A stretch of DNA of 64,000 nt from Fasciolopsis buskii (GCA_008360955.1 LUCM01000151.1:291827-355826), one strand, 5' to 3'. Counted from the stretch's first letter, positions 1-12,297 are shown. Notes: generated from the sequence alone by a model not told the origin. Program-made: numbers and translations.

Positions 1-200
1 CTGGTCCTGTAAACAACGATCTTTCGAAGTGCCGATCTCCAATTTCAACAAGATCCGTCTGTCTTTCCGTACCCTCTAGAATCAATATCTATAGAAATAC
101 TGCTGTTCTTTATATAGCACACATCTTGACAAACCGTGATTGATTTGCTCAGCAGCCTACCTTAAGTGCTCAAATCATTCGTCGATGAGTTTTTCTGTAA
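1..200 (+). mobile_element. 3' end of a decayed LINE (C-terminal tail of ORF2), cut by the window start
   Basis: The sequence matches, in reverse orientation, the stretch at about 60790-60957. The best shared block is at 75-94 here and 60867-60885 there, nearly identical over about 20 nt, with weaker similarity on both sides. The frame near positions 40-130 reads like the extreme C-terminus of CR1-like LINE ORF2 proteins, where a short TRS...VPSR..IYR pattern precedes the final LLNSLP-like motif. Stop codons interrupt it soon after. Its 5' part lies outside the window. The repeat relationship is seen; the LINE class is inferred from the motif and from the endonuclease piece beside the second copy. 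Confidence 0.5.
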
Positions 201-2690
201 TATCATAATGTGGTGCGAGAAAGCATTTTCTAATTTTTTACTGCAATGAGACATTTCTGTGCGCAAAATTCTATACAGTGCTATGTCGGCGGGTTCTCAT
301 AAGTTATCGCACCAACTATAATTTTTGTGCTGACCGTTTACAAAACCTCCTTTTATGAACCTTTGCTCGGTGGTACATTTACGAGCTCACGTTCTCACCG
401 CTCACAGGCAAATCCCTAAGCTAATAGTGGATGCTAACATATGTGCAAGGAACTCTGGTTATAATCGGCCGAGTACATCATAGGTCATCGCGGCTCCGAT
501 TTTTAAGCTGCTTCGATAAAAAAAATTTGCTAATCCCAATCGCCTTGGGCTTACTCGAACCTTTATTAACTCCTTACTTTTGTTTGTTTCCAGCTTGCCG
601 ATTTTGTAAAATTATTTGCGGAAAACAGCCTGCCAATTTTACGATAAAAAGAATGACCGCGTCTGAATTATTCCTAGTGCAGTTTTATTTTGCAATTCAT
701 CGCTAGAACTGATTTTTTTGCAGACCAAGAATTTTCATGCATGCCCAAACTCAATTTAGACAACGTAAGCTCTGGATTAGGACTGAAATGAATGTGAATT
801 ATATTGCATTGCCTCGGTGCTGCCCACAAGTCGTGAGTCGACTCGCTATGAGGTCAGTTACTTGATGGAAAACATTAAATTCTACCGCTAATGACATGTT
901 TATGCCATGGAATTTTGTAAATGCATTTCAAACGAACTTGACCTTGGTGAAAGAGAACAGTGTGTGATGGTTCTGGAACGCAAAATGGTCGACCTAGTTC
1001 TCAGGCTAACTGTTGCTTGTTCTATGCGTGTGCTATAACAACCTTTGTAGCTGGTTCATGTATGATACCAGATGCGAAGAGAAGTGTATTTCTGCACTCA
1101 AATTCCCCTTCAAATATTTTATTTAGTCAAGTCAAAAAAGAAAAAGTTTGAAACAAATTGCGTTTTACATAGGAAATACGATTTGCAGTTGGCTTAGCTT
1201 GCAATCTGATCACCTTAAAAAGTCCACTTTGAACTACAACTCCGGGTTGGAAATAGTTCAGTGCCTGAGGGATTTCCGAGATCTGAATACTATCGGTAGT
1301 TTTTCAACCCAGATGATGTGTGGATGTCACTTGCTTGGTTTTCAACTTCAGTAGAATAGATATGAATGAAATTTGCAAAGTGGTACTCCTTGGAGCATCG
1401 GTGACCTGTGGCCAAGGATTTCGAGGGCATTCTCTCGATAGGTCGCGCTGTCTCCGAAGTAAATGCTCTCAGACAGTTCCCAGACTGATTTTGAACATCG
1501 GACGTGTTTTAATTTGTCTGTTTACTAAAAGGCAAGTTTCGTTCTGACGTTTGAAAGTTTGCTGATCGATTGGAATGGGCAATCCGTCAGGTTAGCAGAA
1601 CCATCAGAAGTGACCAGGAAGGACCGCAAATATCACTGCATTTTTCTGACCACAACTTTCAGTTCTATATGCAGCGTGGCGAGTGAGTAGCAGAGGAAAT
1701 AGGTTTAAACTTCCCACGAAACTATCAAAATGATGCCTGATAGACAAAAAATAAAATAAAACCCTCTGGTCTCCTTCTTTGTTAGACTGAAGCTATATTT
1801 CGCAAGGATGCGCAGCCGAAACTTATAGGAAAATCCTTGCATATAGAGAAATTTAACTGGCATATTCATCCTACCGTGAACTAAGCTGTGACATTTAAGT
1901 ATCCCGCTTCGTAACTCTGCTCGTACATACGTAGTTGTTCATTTATTGATGTATGTTCTCTATGAATAATTCGCATTGCGTATTTTCTGACCAACAATCC
2001 TTTCTGTCACATCTACTGGCACTTTTGATTTGATTAGAATTTTAAACCCTAACCTCAGTTGTTTACCTTATAAATTTACGATTTTTCATGGCTTCCTTTG
2101 CTGGTTTTTTCATCGAACCATTTCCTTTTAGTCTTGGATAAAACCGATGTTTATTTACGAAAAATAGTCCAAACCGGATCGAGAACATGAAGTTTACGTG
2201 TTATCTGGACAGACGACCGCTAACTTCAAGCTCAGCGCTGGTGGCATTTCACAAACTGTTCTTAGTACAATTCTGAATTCTTGTCATCTTCGGATAAGTG
2301 GAGGGAGTACTATTTTTAAAAGAATTATTTAATGATTTTCTTGTACTTTGAAGAAGTCTGATTCCCAGTCACCTACAACCTATTTTAAGCGATTGTGAAA
2401 CTACTGATTAGTCCAAATACTCCCTCGGAAATACACATGCGAAATGTGCCTTAATTTTAATATTGTCGACAATATTCACGTGGTTTGTTTCTTGTAGCAG
2501 GGAGTTCACTGTCAGCAAAATTGCGAGTTTCCTTGCAAAATGTCTTTGTTGTAAATCCAGTAATTTTCCATTTTTGTGTGGCAGCAAACCCTTGCAAAGT
2601 GTAAGAGCTACATATTTAATTAGTTTGTAGCCGTCACAATTTCAGACCATTTTTCGGGACGACTTATTTTGTTGTTTTCTGTTTTATAAA
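201..2690. other. Unassigned AT-rich DNA
   Basis: Only short open frames of fewer than about 95 codons occur here (for example 431-706, 960-1151, 1320-1547). That is the length expected by chance at this base composition. No motif, repeat match or convincing exon was seen. Confidence 0.6.
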
Positions 2691-2691
2691 G

Positions 2692-3256
2692 TTGCCCCTT
2701 GGACGAGAATCATCGTGTGCACTACGTAAAGCCAAACCGCACTGTGGATATTTTTATGATGCCAGTATCACAAACAAATGGTGGACCTGGAAATCAGAGT
2801 GTTCATGACAAGTGCTTTCAAGTTGTCGAGTTTTGTGCTATTTGTCTCTCTCAAACGTGGGGCGGAACTTGTGTCACATTACTTACATTTGGAGTAAGCC
2901 CTCATTTTATCTTCTCACACTCAGAACGGCAACGAAATCACGTGACGCGCTCAACCTGTTTGAACCGGGAAGATACAAGCGATTTGGATTTGTGGCTTTA
3001 CGGAAAGGGGAAATGGTGGTTCGCATGTTATCAGCATTGTGAAATGATGACAGCAGCTTGTGCGTTTACAGGGGTAGTCTCAAAAATAAGGGATAATCTA
3101 CGCTTGTTTCAATGTTCTCCATTCGGTTTGCTTCGACAAATGGAGCAATTTTGCATGGTTTCAGTTAAAAAGAAAGCCATACCAAGCTTTTGTTCGTTCA
3201 TCATCCGTCTCGTTCAACTAAAAGTCGTAAAAGAAAGGAGCAAGAAACGTGTTTAA
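2692..3256 (+). CDS. Unrecognised open locus: candidate gene with a 31-nt intron
   Basis: I do not recognise this protein. The frame from 2699 to 3256 stays open for 185 codons, the longest in the window after the receptor and longer than chance easily gives here. It has no early ATG (it opens with TTG), but a pyrimidine-rich tract ending in AG at 2691 could be a 3' splice site. Inside it, positions 2894-2924 form a textbook very short intron: GTAAGC donor, long pyrimidine run, CAG acceptor, 31 nt. If it is removed, a different frame runs from the ATG at 2805 to the TGA at 3040-3042 and gives a 68-residue basic protein. Its second half contains NLFEPGRYKRFGFV. Schistosomes are known to have introns of about this size. 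The two readings, unspliced 185 codons or spliced 68 residues, cannot both be right, and both may be chance. Confidence 0.3.
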
Positions 3257-3544
3257 TTTATTATTGACCATTAGCTCACCGGGGTTGTCCCGTGCCTAAT
3301 TTTCACGATTTACTCCCAAGGAGATACCGGTTGCATTTCTCAAAGTGTTGATGGATAAACAATTCTTTCCACAGTTGAATGAGGTTTTGACAAACGAGGC
3401 TATTGCTTAATGATGGGTGCTTTACTTCCAATAGGTTGCATGAATATCTGGCACAGAATTGAGGCGAGTAGAAAGAGAATGCCATTTTGAGATGGAAATT
3501 GATCAAACCACACTTAGTGCATCTGAACTGTTGAAACTACGGTG

Positions 3545-3705
3545 AAACTATGATTAACTTCGTAGCAGTTTAACCTGAAGTTCTCGAGCCCCAATCATAG
3601 GTCAACTTTCTCAATTGGCAGCCCTCTGTTGGTCAGGATACCATTCTTCAAAACGATGCAGACTAATGTCTTGATAATAAGAGAAATAAATGACAGTGAT
3701 GAAAA
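3545..3705 (+). mobile_element. Diverged tRNA-headed SINE copy
   Basis: The body, near 3600-3660, aligns with the SINE at 19010-19218 through the shared core AATTGGCAGCCC-CTGT-GG, preceded by GGTCA-CTT. It also aligns with the copy at 34800-34975, where the shared tail includes CCTCTG-TGG and AA-GATGCA. Upstream, 3560-3595 keeps an eroded head: a CGTAGCAGTTTAACCTGAAG block equivalent to the tRNA anticodon/variable region of the clearer copy, then a damaged B box. It is old and carries no open frame. Confidence 0.5.
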
Positions 3706-6080
3706 TATGAAAATATCAAAGCTCTTAATAACCTAGAGCAAACTACCACCTCCAATATCTAAGGGAAAAACTAAAGTTCAGATATGGTTCCCATACTTAC
3801 CAAGGAACGGAAATGCCGTGATAACCGTGTTGCGATACCTAAAGTCCACCAACCGGGTAAATTCATCTGCCCAATTTCTAGCCACACCTACTACGGGAAT
3901 TCACGGCCGGTGCAAAGCACTCTTGCGCCATGTTGCAAGTTTACCAGAGAAGCACGAAGGAGGAGGGGGACATCTTTGGCACCTTTGATTGCGAACGTTT
4001 TTTGGAAAGGGTGACTCAAATTGATGGCATTGCAATGATCCTGAGTGAAGTTGATCGGTAAATGACAACTGAAATTGTCTTCAGTTGGTTTTGCACTTGC
4101 AGTTATTGTAAATATTGACACCTATTATTTCTGTTGGACTGGTGGTAGGTACCGTCTCAGTTTATCCGAATTCAAATTCACAATAAATTTGTGCAGATTA
4201 GACTAATGATGTTGACATGGGACGTTCCGCATACCTACCTGCAATCACAAGTGTCCTCATTTAGTCTAACCCAGTTAACAAAGGACATTTATCAACACTA
4301 CACTGTTCAATTAGAAAAGGTCAAGTGACTTGTCAATTTTTCAAACCTGTTCTCCTCAGCCCTGAACGAGAGCGACATTTGGTCATAGGATTCACAGAAA
4401 ATTCATTTGCAATATAAAAAGAAAAAACTCACCTAGTGATTGACTGACAGAGAGGGATAACTCCCGATGGAGATCACGCGTTTAGTGAAGGAATTCACGA
4501 TTTTTAAACAAAGCCACTGTTGGCCACACCCAGGAAGGCGACTGAATTTTCTTCTAGTGCCTGTGGCATTCTTTGCAGGTAGGAGAGTTTGAGGAAAACA
4601 AAATTTGCGTAGAAGACTGATAGCATTTATTGACAGTTGTCCTAAGATATCAGATTATCAGTTACGAGGATTCAAAGACGGACGGAGCATTACGCAATCA
4701 AGACTGGAAAGCGCGCGAAGAAATTTCATGTGAAAAGTAACCAGATGAGAAACAAACGTTTGGAGGATTTAACTTGAACAAGCATAAAAAAGGTTCAAGC
4801 AATTGATCTTCATGGCAAACAACTCTGAAGGCGGAAAAATATTTGGAGGATCAATAATTGTCAATCACTACTCGCCTTTCACAATTCAGTCAAAGGATTG
4901 GATGAAAGTTAGTCATATTTTGTCGACTGGTGTATGGCTCTTCGGCCGTATTTGCTGAGACTGGACAATTATGAGTTTTTCAGTAAACAATACCTTATTT
5001 TTACATGACATGTTATTGACTACAATGATTAGAACTAAACATGTCGGAATAATATTTTTTTATTCCGAGCGCTAAGCGACGATTTACTCGATGGTCAATA
5101 GATAGTCTTCGAACGCGGAAGCGATTGCATTGTTTATTGAAGAACAGCCATTATAAGCGGAATCGTGTAGTTCGTATCGACCAGTGTGCGAATGGATTAT
5201 TTTGGGGAAAATGTTATCCGCAGTTCCAGCTGTGGGACCTCGTACAGCAAAAGTTGACCGGAGCTAAAAAGAACTCTTTGTATTCAAAAAAGAATTTAGC
5301 AATAGACTTCACGGTAGACTCATTAAAAAAGGGTTATATTCTACCATGTAATTCCGCCTTACTTTAGATAAAATACAGCCATCCAGTTTTTCAGTTCGTA
5401 AGTCATATATGGCAACAGACTTTACTGGTTCATTTCTGTGCAATGTTAATTCTTGATAACTTGCATCTAAACCAATGATGCTGATCTCATGGAAGCTGAG
5501 CAATGACTACTTAATGGCAACTTTATGAATCTGAGAATTAGCTGACCGAAAGCAATAGGCCAACTGATCGACCCGGTTTTGTCTGCCGATTTGCTAAGAC
5601 TTTGTCGAGAAAAAACGATATTATAACGCATATTTATGTCAGCCTTGCATGTCATATAGTTTGATATCAGACATTTTCCATCACCCGGGGAAAGTGGATA
5701 CATTTGGAAGTTAGGGAGCGCAATGTTCGCAAATATATGTCTGCAGTTTGCTTAGTCGTCCTTGTTGTGTGACGATTTACCTATATCAATCGCGAACGCA
5801 TATAATCGAGTAGGTTTTTGAAAATAAAGCGCTAATATACCTAAATTGCTGGAATTGATTCATTTTCCCTTCACCAATGCGATGCTTGTGGTAAGAATAG
5901 ATAAGACCAATTGAAAAATTTAAATTATACGCCTCCAGTTTCGCACGATTTTAGGAACATTCCTGTAAATTAATATATCGCTCCACCGGAATGTTGGATT
6001 CAATTAGGGAATCATTCATGGCATGTTCTTTGACTTGACAATAAGATACTCATTTTGCATTTTCATTCAGGCAGCAGAAC
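3706..6080. other. Unassigned DNA
   Basis: Short frames at 3784-4014, 5125-5367 and 5467-5703 (minus) have no recognisable domain and no supporting context. Nothing else stands out. Confidence 0.55.
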
Positions 6081-6088
6081 TAAACTTC

Positions 6089-6112
6089 GGGGGGGGGCTG
6101 GGGCTGGATGGG
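6089..6112 (+). other. G-run with G-quadruplex potential
   Basis: A run of nine Gs is followed within 15 nt by runs of four, two and three Gs. This satisfies the usual pattern for an intramolecular G-quadruplex (four tracts of at least three Gs with short loops, using the nine-G run twice). It lies just upstream of an 85-codon frame of unknown status (6108-6365). Function is not implied. Confidence 0.4.
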
Positions 6113-8600
6113 TTTCAGTTTTGGCGAAACGATTTCTTCGGCAGGAGCAAAGCAGAAGACATTGAGACCTAACAGCTGGTACTACCGCATGGATTTAGAA
6201 GACCAAGTCATAACAGTAGCAAACTATTTTCCCACCAGGTGGAGAGCAAATAAAACTCATGGGTTGGTACGTTTTGCTTTCCGCTGCAGTAAAAACATTG
6301 AAAGGTCCAGAGGAGTGACTTCAAGAGACTGTGATCTCCCGACGGACCAAGCCCCCACATTGTAGAAGTTTCACAATGGAGGATAATGCTACCGAAAATT
6401 GCATTTTTGTCTTTTGTTTCTTGCATTGTTTCGAAAACAGTCGGGGCGTTGCATGCAAGATATAACCAGTGGAATCATTCAATCCAACCAAATTGGAGAA
6501 GAGAACATCAAATTTGTGTACAACTTATTAGTTTTACTGATCTGTTGATGTAACTGTATGTTATCTATTGAGGCGCAGAGTCCGTGGCATGCGAATGAGT
6601 TTCTGGATAGGATTTGAAATATTAAAGGTAAGAGTTTAACAGTTTCTTTGCATCAGTGATTCAGCAGTAGGAATAAAACCAAAATCACTTACGGAAAATT
6701 TTACTTGAATTCCGAATAGATTGCGACACTGTAGTGTTTCTAGGCACTTTCGTCGGCAAAATTAAAAGGCACATCCACATTTGCAGTTGCGTTTGCACTT
6801 AACAATCACTTTTGTAGACTACAACAACTGACCAGTAAACGGGTGAATGAAGAGAACAGTGTCTGGGTGTGAGGAAGTTGCCATTATGATTAGATTTGTG
6901 ATTATCATCCTGACGACCTGGAGCTAATTAAACTATAGTGTGTACTTGTTTTCAGTGCAGTTTATTTCGTCCTATTCGGTCGACCGCGTACACCTGGACA
7001 AAGACGAACATAATAGTGATTGATCGCCAAACGCATGAATATCCAAACGCAATTTGACGGCATAATAGTCTTGAAATAAACCGTTTATCTGATTCAGCAA
7101 TCATCAAATTGTTCGAATATGCCTCTTTTCAGTGGAGCACCTGGACACTGTATGAATATATTTTTAATGAACGTATTCGAACTGGATGTCAGTGCATGGC
7201 AGTCAGTTGTCTGCGCTTCTCAAAGGGTTATTCACTTAAGCAATTGTTTCTTATGAGGGCACAGGTTTTAGTCTTCCAATATGACGATTGAAGAAATTCT
7301 GTCCATACAGTTCGATACTATGGGAAATTGCTCGAGAGAGCGAATCTTCAAAAGTGCTTCCAAGTGTGCATTTATATTGTTTTCTAATCTGACTTCGTCA
7401 TTCTTCCCACCAGTACTTTTGTTCAGGCTTTTCTAATGTCTATGGATCGCAGTGAAAAGCCCTGAGCCGGAAAGGTCTCTACAATATGGCAGATTAGCGC
7501 AGCAAATTCTCGTTCATCAGAAGAAAAACGTTCTTTTCAGTTTCGCAACCAGATCGTTAGAAAAAGTCGTCCTTATTCATCGAAAATGGTTCTTCGACGG
7601 ACACTTGTAAACGCTGATTTTGCTGAGACATAGACCGGGTCTGTGTAGGCATGAATCTTCAAAGACGACAAAATCTTTCTTCTGATATCCGATTCTTACA
7701 CTGTCCTTGCGAATATCTCTGTGCTGATCAAAGTACTCCAAGTGACTTTGCACCGCAAAGTCATCTAGATTACACATTGTTAAAGACCCTTACTGTTCGA
7801 TCGCAAGCTGACGGTACGGAAGAACGGAGTTGCCTGGACACTAACAACTCGTCGTTCGCATAATAAAAGCAACGGCGTACCTAGGACACAACCTTTTCCG
7901 ATGTGAAGTTTATTATACTGAGAGCATGGAAATTCCACTAACTCTCGCCAGAGTGTTATTTTCCTTTAAAATTTAGTTACTTTGTCGGCGTAGAAGCACG
8001 TAAGATCCAGGTATGACAGGTATGGTGACGCATAAAAAGAAGAGAATTGCCTTCTTGTGCTAACATATATGCCAGGAAAGCTCTTGGAAAGTGTTTGCAT
8101 CTTACTGCTAGCAGACCACATTGGCAGAGCTGTGAAAATTAAATCTGCTAATATTTTAGTAGTATTAAACACACATGAGTGTCTTCACAATAGTTAGATT
8201 GATGGTCTGATGCTGTTTAATGGAACACCAAACACCTTCCACTTATAACACCGTTATTATCCAGATTTAATGTCTTTCAGAATGAAGTCGGCACGATCGG
8301 CACATTTACTGAAACCTGGATCTGAAATGCCAACTAATTTATTTCTATAACTTTACTTAACTGATACTTGATTGGCTGTCTACATTCCAAGTCGTTTAAA
8401 CTACCTTCAAAGTGACCCATTTAACAAGCTTTACATACTCTCGGGACGAACTGAGGCAATCATCTGATGGCTTGAACTGGTTTTCCTAACATTAACATCA
8501 TTTCGTCTATTGCCTTCGGTTAGAATTCTGGTCCCCCTTGTTTGATCACCTTGCGCGATAAACTAGATTGACTTTAATTTTATCGGTTATATGTCGATCT
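6113..8600. other. Unassigned DNA
   Basis: Overlapping short frames on both strands (6108-6365, 6208-6426, 7577-7863) are mirror images of each other's openness, and no family is recognisable. No repeats were matched here. Confidence 0.55.
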
Positions 8601-8604
8601 TAGA

Positions 8605-8740
8605 TCAGTTTATCTGTGGTGTCGTGCGTATGGTTGACTCCAATGACTTTGAGCTATGGCAGCCCACGAAGAGTGAAACGTCAAAATCTTCCCAGGTTTT
8701 GATTATTAGTTTATAAAGGCATAAAAGTGAATATTTGGGA
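8605..8740 (+). mobile_element. Possible very diverged SINE copy
   Basis: A GGTTGACTCC stretch (B-box-like) is followed by ATGACTTTGAGCTATGGCAGCCC, equivalent in order and spacing to the GGTCA...TTGGCAGCCC body of the clearer copies. A TATAAAGGCATAAAAGTGA tail then resembles the tail of the 34800 copy. Similarity is weak and the tRNA head is mostly lost. Confidence 0.3.
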
Positions 8741-8999
8741 GTTCTTGTCATATTACGAATATCAGCAAAGGTTATAAAACTAAGGAATTTAATGCCGCAT
8801 TTTGGCAGTTAGATTTTGGAAAAAGAGGATATTGAATGCGCAGAAACTGGGAAAACTACTCATGCTGACAAAATTAAATGGGCACTTCGAAATGGTAAGT
8901 TAGCATTCAATCATCTGTAACAGATTAAAGTCAAATGCTCAACTAAGGACCTATTCAACAAACTACACGCGGCTGCCCAGTAAGTTGACCTTATTTTTC

Positions 9000-9400
9000 A
9001 CACTGACGATTTGAATGCATTTTGGCATGGCTGAAATTTTCGATGAACAAAATGGTCCCGTGTAAATGAGTCAATATTAGCAGTAAATTAGGTTTAGAGA
9101 ACCGGAACAATTCCTAAATGGATATGTATGACTTCCTGATCATTTCCCACCTTGACGATTTCATGTTTGTCCAGTAAAGCCAAAGAAATTCGACGGCTCA
9201 GGGAAGTGGTACTCATAGATGTCCAAGTGTCAAACGCCAAAGTTCGTTTTGGTCAAAAAGGTATTAGAAACGAGCCCTATATGCTGATTCAACAATCGGA
9301 GCTCGGCATTGTCATACGCATTTAAGGAAAGATTGTAAAAATTCGCCATGGACTGAAAGATGCACCACTCGTCATCAGATCGTGAAAACTGGTCGATTAA
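9000..9400 (+). mobile_element. Decayed Ty3/gypsy-type LTR retrotransposon, reverse transcriptase fragment
   Basis: At 9118-9174 one frame reads MDMYDFL..SHLDDFMFV, matching the gypsy RT catalytic block in which (Y/H)LDD carries two metal-binding aspartates (9151-9159). After a one-base frame change, 9179-9384 reads EIRRLREV, then NAKVRFGQKGI, then an LG..I segment, one in-frame stop at 9322, and KIVKIRHGLKDAP. This order and spacing match the gypsy pattern of HL..LREVF, KC.F....V.FLGH and KI.AI..WP.P. Frameshift plus stop show the copy is dead. No LTRs, integrase or protease part were seen nearby. The assignment rests on motif order only. Confidence 0.5.
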
Positions 9401-9627
9401 TAAAAACTGGACTACTGTTCTCTAGAACAAATTTCACTGATTAGTTGAAATTCACTTCGCCTGATGTAACTCATAGGACAAACTTCTATATTTTATTATT
9501 TTAATTAGCACAGGTGCAACTGAAAACAGATTCGGAGAGCACAGTGGGCCTTTTAAGTCGGGCTAATTTAAGTAACAACGCGAGCAGTGCACTCGTATAA
9601 CGAAAACCAAAGTACACTGAGTTTGTT

Positions 9628-10172
9628 CTACGCTTTTTCCTGAAATGGTTTTGAGGAGTGACAGTTTTTACATTCATCACCCCATGGTTCCGTGTGCCTC
9701 TGAAGCAGAGTAACAACTAAGCGATTAGTATTGTCTGAAAGAATTGAATTTGACACATATTTCAGTTTGTTTTCAAAACCAGATAACTTGAATACAGGAA
9801 AACCGCTTTTCTCGTGAACCACGTGGATACCACAAAATGTACCCGCATGTCCGTCTATCAGAACAACTTGTCGGTCGCGACTAACAAGCATATGATTTTG
9901 ACAGATTTCATCTTTGAAACAGTTAAACATTGTCCTAAGAAGACCTGGTCCTGAATGTGAAACGGTCATTTTGGACGAAACGAGATAAACGTTTCCGTAC
10001 TAATGACAGTTTTACCGAACCGTTGCATGAATCGTTGGATGTCTGTTGTATTTATCCGTGAATTTTGTACATGATTTGTGATGCAACTTTCTAACCATTT
10101 GCGTTGTAACACACGCAAACAAGAGCAAATATCCCCGAACAATGGAAATCTTATTTTGCTTGTCACATTCGT
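9628..10172 (-). CDS. Candidate 3' end of an unrecognised gene, two exons with a 65-nt intron
   Basis: Exon 1 (10172-10016) follows a CAG acceptor and ends at a GTAAAA donor. The intron is 10015-9951 (65 nt, ending TTTCACATTCAG). Exon 2 (9950-9628) ends in TAG. The phases agree: one G is left over in exon 1 and GA opens exon 2. Together they give 159 codons without a stop. Both frames read like protein, with even amino-acid use, seven or so cysteines (ending ECKNCH), two N-glycosylation sequons (NVT and NTT) and a segment VVLIDGHAGTFCGIHVVHE. I recognise no domain; a secreted or extracellular part is a guess. The true N-terminus is not visible. An overlapping frame, 10012-10209, covers the same exon in another register and could be the real one, or neither may be expressed. 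Confidence 0.4.
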
Positions 10173-10209
10173 CTGGCAACCACCGATTTAACAAATCGAA
10201 ACTCATCAA

Positions 10210-12120
10210 AAGGAACGGGCTAAACTAACACCTCATGTGAAACTGAAACTAAATTAGGTAGCACCAAAACTCTAGAAATTTTGCACGTTCGATTTTGCAA
10301 TTCGAATTAATGAGATATCTTAGGTAGATGACGTTAACTTTATAGTCACATTAAGATATTCGCTGTTTATTAAACCGAATTTCTCATATTTAGTCTTTTT
10401 GTCTTTTAATTGTCGAAGCTCCTGAAACTGGTTGTGACTCGGTCGTTTAACATCTTTCAAATTAATTTTATAGTGCACACACTAAACAGAACTACTTTCA
10501 GTGTTTTTTCACCTTTAGTTACTTTAAAAATCGGCACTCCGTTCAAAAGCGCCAAAACGTTTTATGAAATTTCGCGAAAGCTCATTTCCAATTCAGTTTT
10601 TACCGAGTAAGCGACCGGGAATGTGTTAGGAGTTCGTGCAAAGGTGTACGAAAAGCTATTCAAATAATAGGGTCTTCATCAGCAGCAACTTGTGTTCGTC
10701 GGATTTTTGAGTTCTAGTCTAGAACTTTCATCGTTTACGAGATCCACTACTTCCCGTGAATACAATAGACTGGAAGTTTTATTTCTTCAAAGGTAGCAGA
10801 TTCGAGAAAAACGTAAAGACGAAATTTGTTGGTTTTGTTTGATATACTTCCTTTCTTTCTGCAGTTGTTGTTTGCCTCAAGGATACTTGGTTCAAGTTTA
10901 ATAAATTTACTATTAAACTAAAATACTTTCGTCATCCTGTGCCATCCAAAATTGGTGAAATATTGCAGTTCATTTGGCAGCCTAAATTTTTACACTCCTT
11001 TGCCAGGCCAAGTTAGCGCAACGGAAAATGTGTGCGCGGCTTTCCCCGTGGTATGTTTAGCCTACTATGCAAAGTATTTAGTTATTCACGACGGTTCTAA
11101 TCATCCTGACGCTGTTGTACCCTAGAAACATTAGAATCACTGCCTGCCTATAAATGTGTTTATAATCAATCCAGAATTAGTTTTGGATGTCCGTAAACCT
11201 GTTTTAAGGACATCCATCCACGAAACAGTGCTGAGCTTCCGCACTTGTTACAACAGATTCTTCGCGTGTTTCGTAACCAGAAACACAAATAGGTAATGTA
11301 GTTTGCAGAACATACATAAAACACGGCAAGTGAATGGCCGAACGGATCGCCGCCAATTTTAGCGCCATGGTCGCACCAGGAAATCGCTATGATTAAACTT
11401 CTCATTTTCCCCCGCCGAACGTATAAACTCACCGCGGGGATGAAAAATTCACGAAAAAGTACTGTAAACAGGTGAAAGCAATTTTCATGGATGACAGATC
11501 AACAATGGGTATTTACATCCCTATGTTGCTTACCAACATCAGTCACCGGAGACGTTGGAAATCCAATACGCTGATTATTAAGGTACTAAGCAACGTCTGA
11601 TGTAAAAAGACATGCTCCTGGCGACTTCGTGATAGGCACTCTGGATCAATGGACATACTACCACAGCGAAGGCCCTTTTAATCACAGTTTGTCCTGTCAT
11701 ATGGTTTCAAATTTTGGGGCTATTCCAGCCTTATCAGCGATCAAGAAGGGAGAAGTGAACTGTTGCCCTTCTGTTGTATTAGGGACTGTTGAAAGTTGAA
11801 TGACGTCGATGAATCTACAACTTATCACTACACGTTCAGTTCTCCTATCTTTAGGCTGGCTATCTTTCCTTACAATGTTTGGTTTTCACTGGACAACCAT
11901 ATTGATTCAACATTCGGTATTAGTTGGGCTTTTTCAACGGTGGTGAGGGAAAAGGTTTTGAAATTCTTTAAAACCACGATGTTCAACCCATAATCATTTG
12001 GCTTTCATCTGGTTATAGGCTTAAATATATGACGGATTACAAAGCAAAGAAAATGGAATCGTTTTGCACATTCAGTTTCACCCAAGTTGCACGGCAGGGT
12101 GCATATCGTTTACTCTTTTT
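10210..12120. other. Unassigned DNA
   Basis: Short frames (10410-10610 plus, 11166-11432 minus, 11796-11993 plus) are of chance length and match nothing I know. Confidence 0.55.
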
Positions 12121-12125
12121 ATAAG

Positions 12126-12297
12126 TGATACGTACTTCCTTGCCGTTGGTTGATGACAGTTTGGTCTGCAACATCTGGATGCCCCAGCTACCTTTTAAGT
12201 CCGTCCGGTTCTCCGATGGCTATTTAATACCCGATGGTCTATTCATCAAAGCAGGTGATTGCGTAGATTTAATCTTTCCTCCTCCAAAAGGCTCCGA
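12126..12297 (+). CDS. Weak internal exon candidate, function unknown
   Basis: A pyrimidine-rich tract (TTTACTCTTTTTATAAG) ends at 12125, and a GTGAGC donor starts at 12298. Between them, one frame is open for 172 nt and reads with protein-like composition, including KSVRFSDGYLIPDGLFIKAG and a final IFPPPKGS. No domain is recognised. The assembly gap starts 164 nt downstream, so a next exon could be hidden. A chance opening of this length is not rare. Confidence 0.2.
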
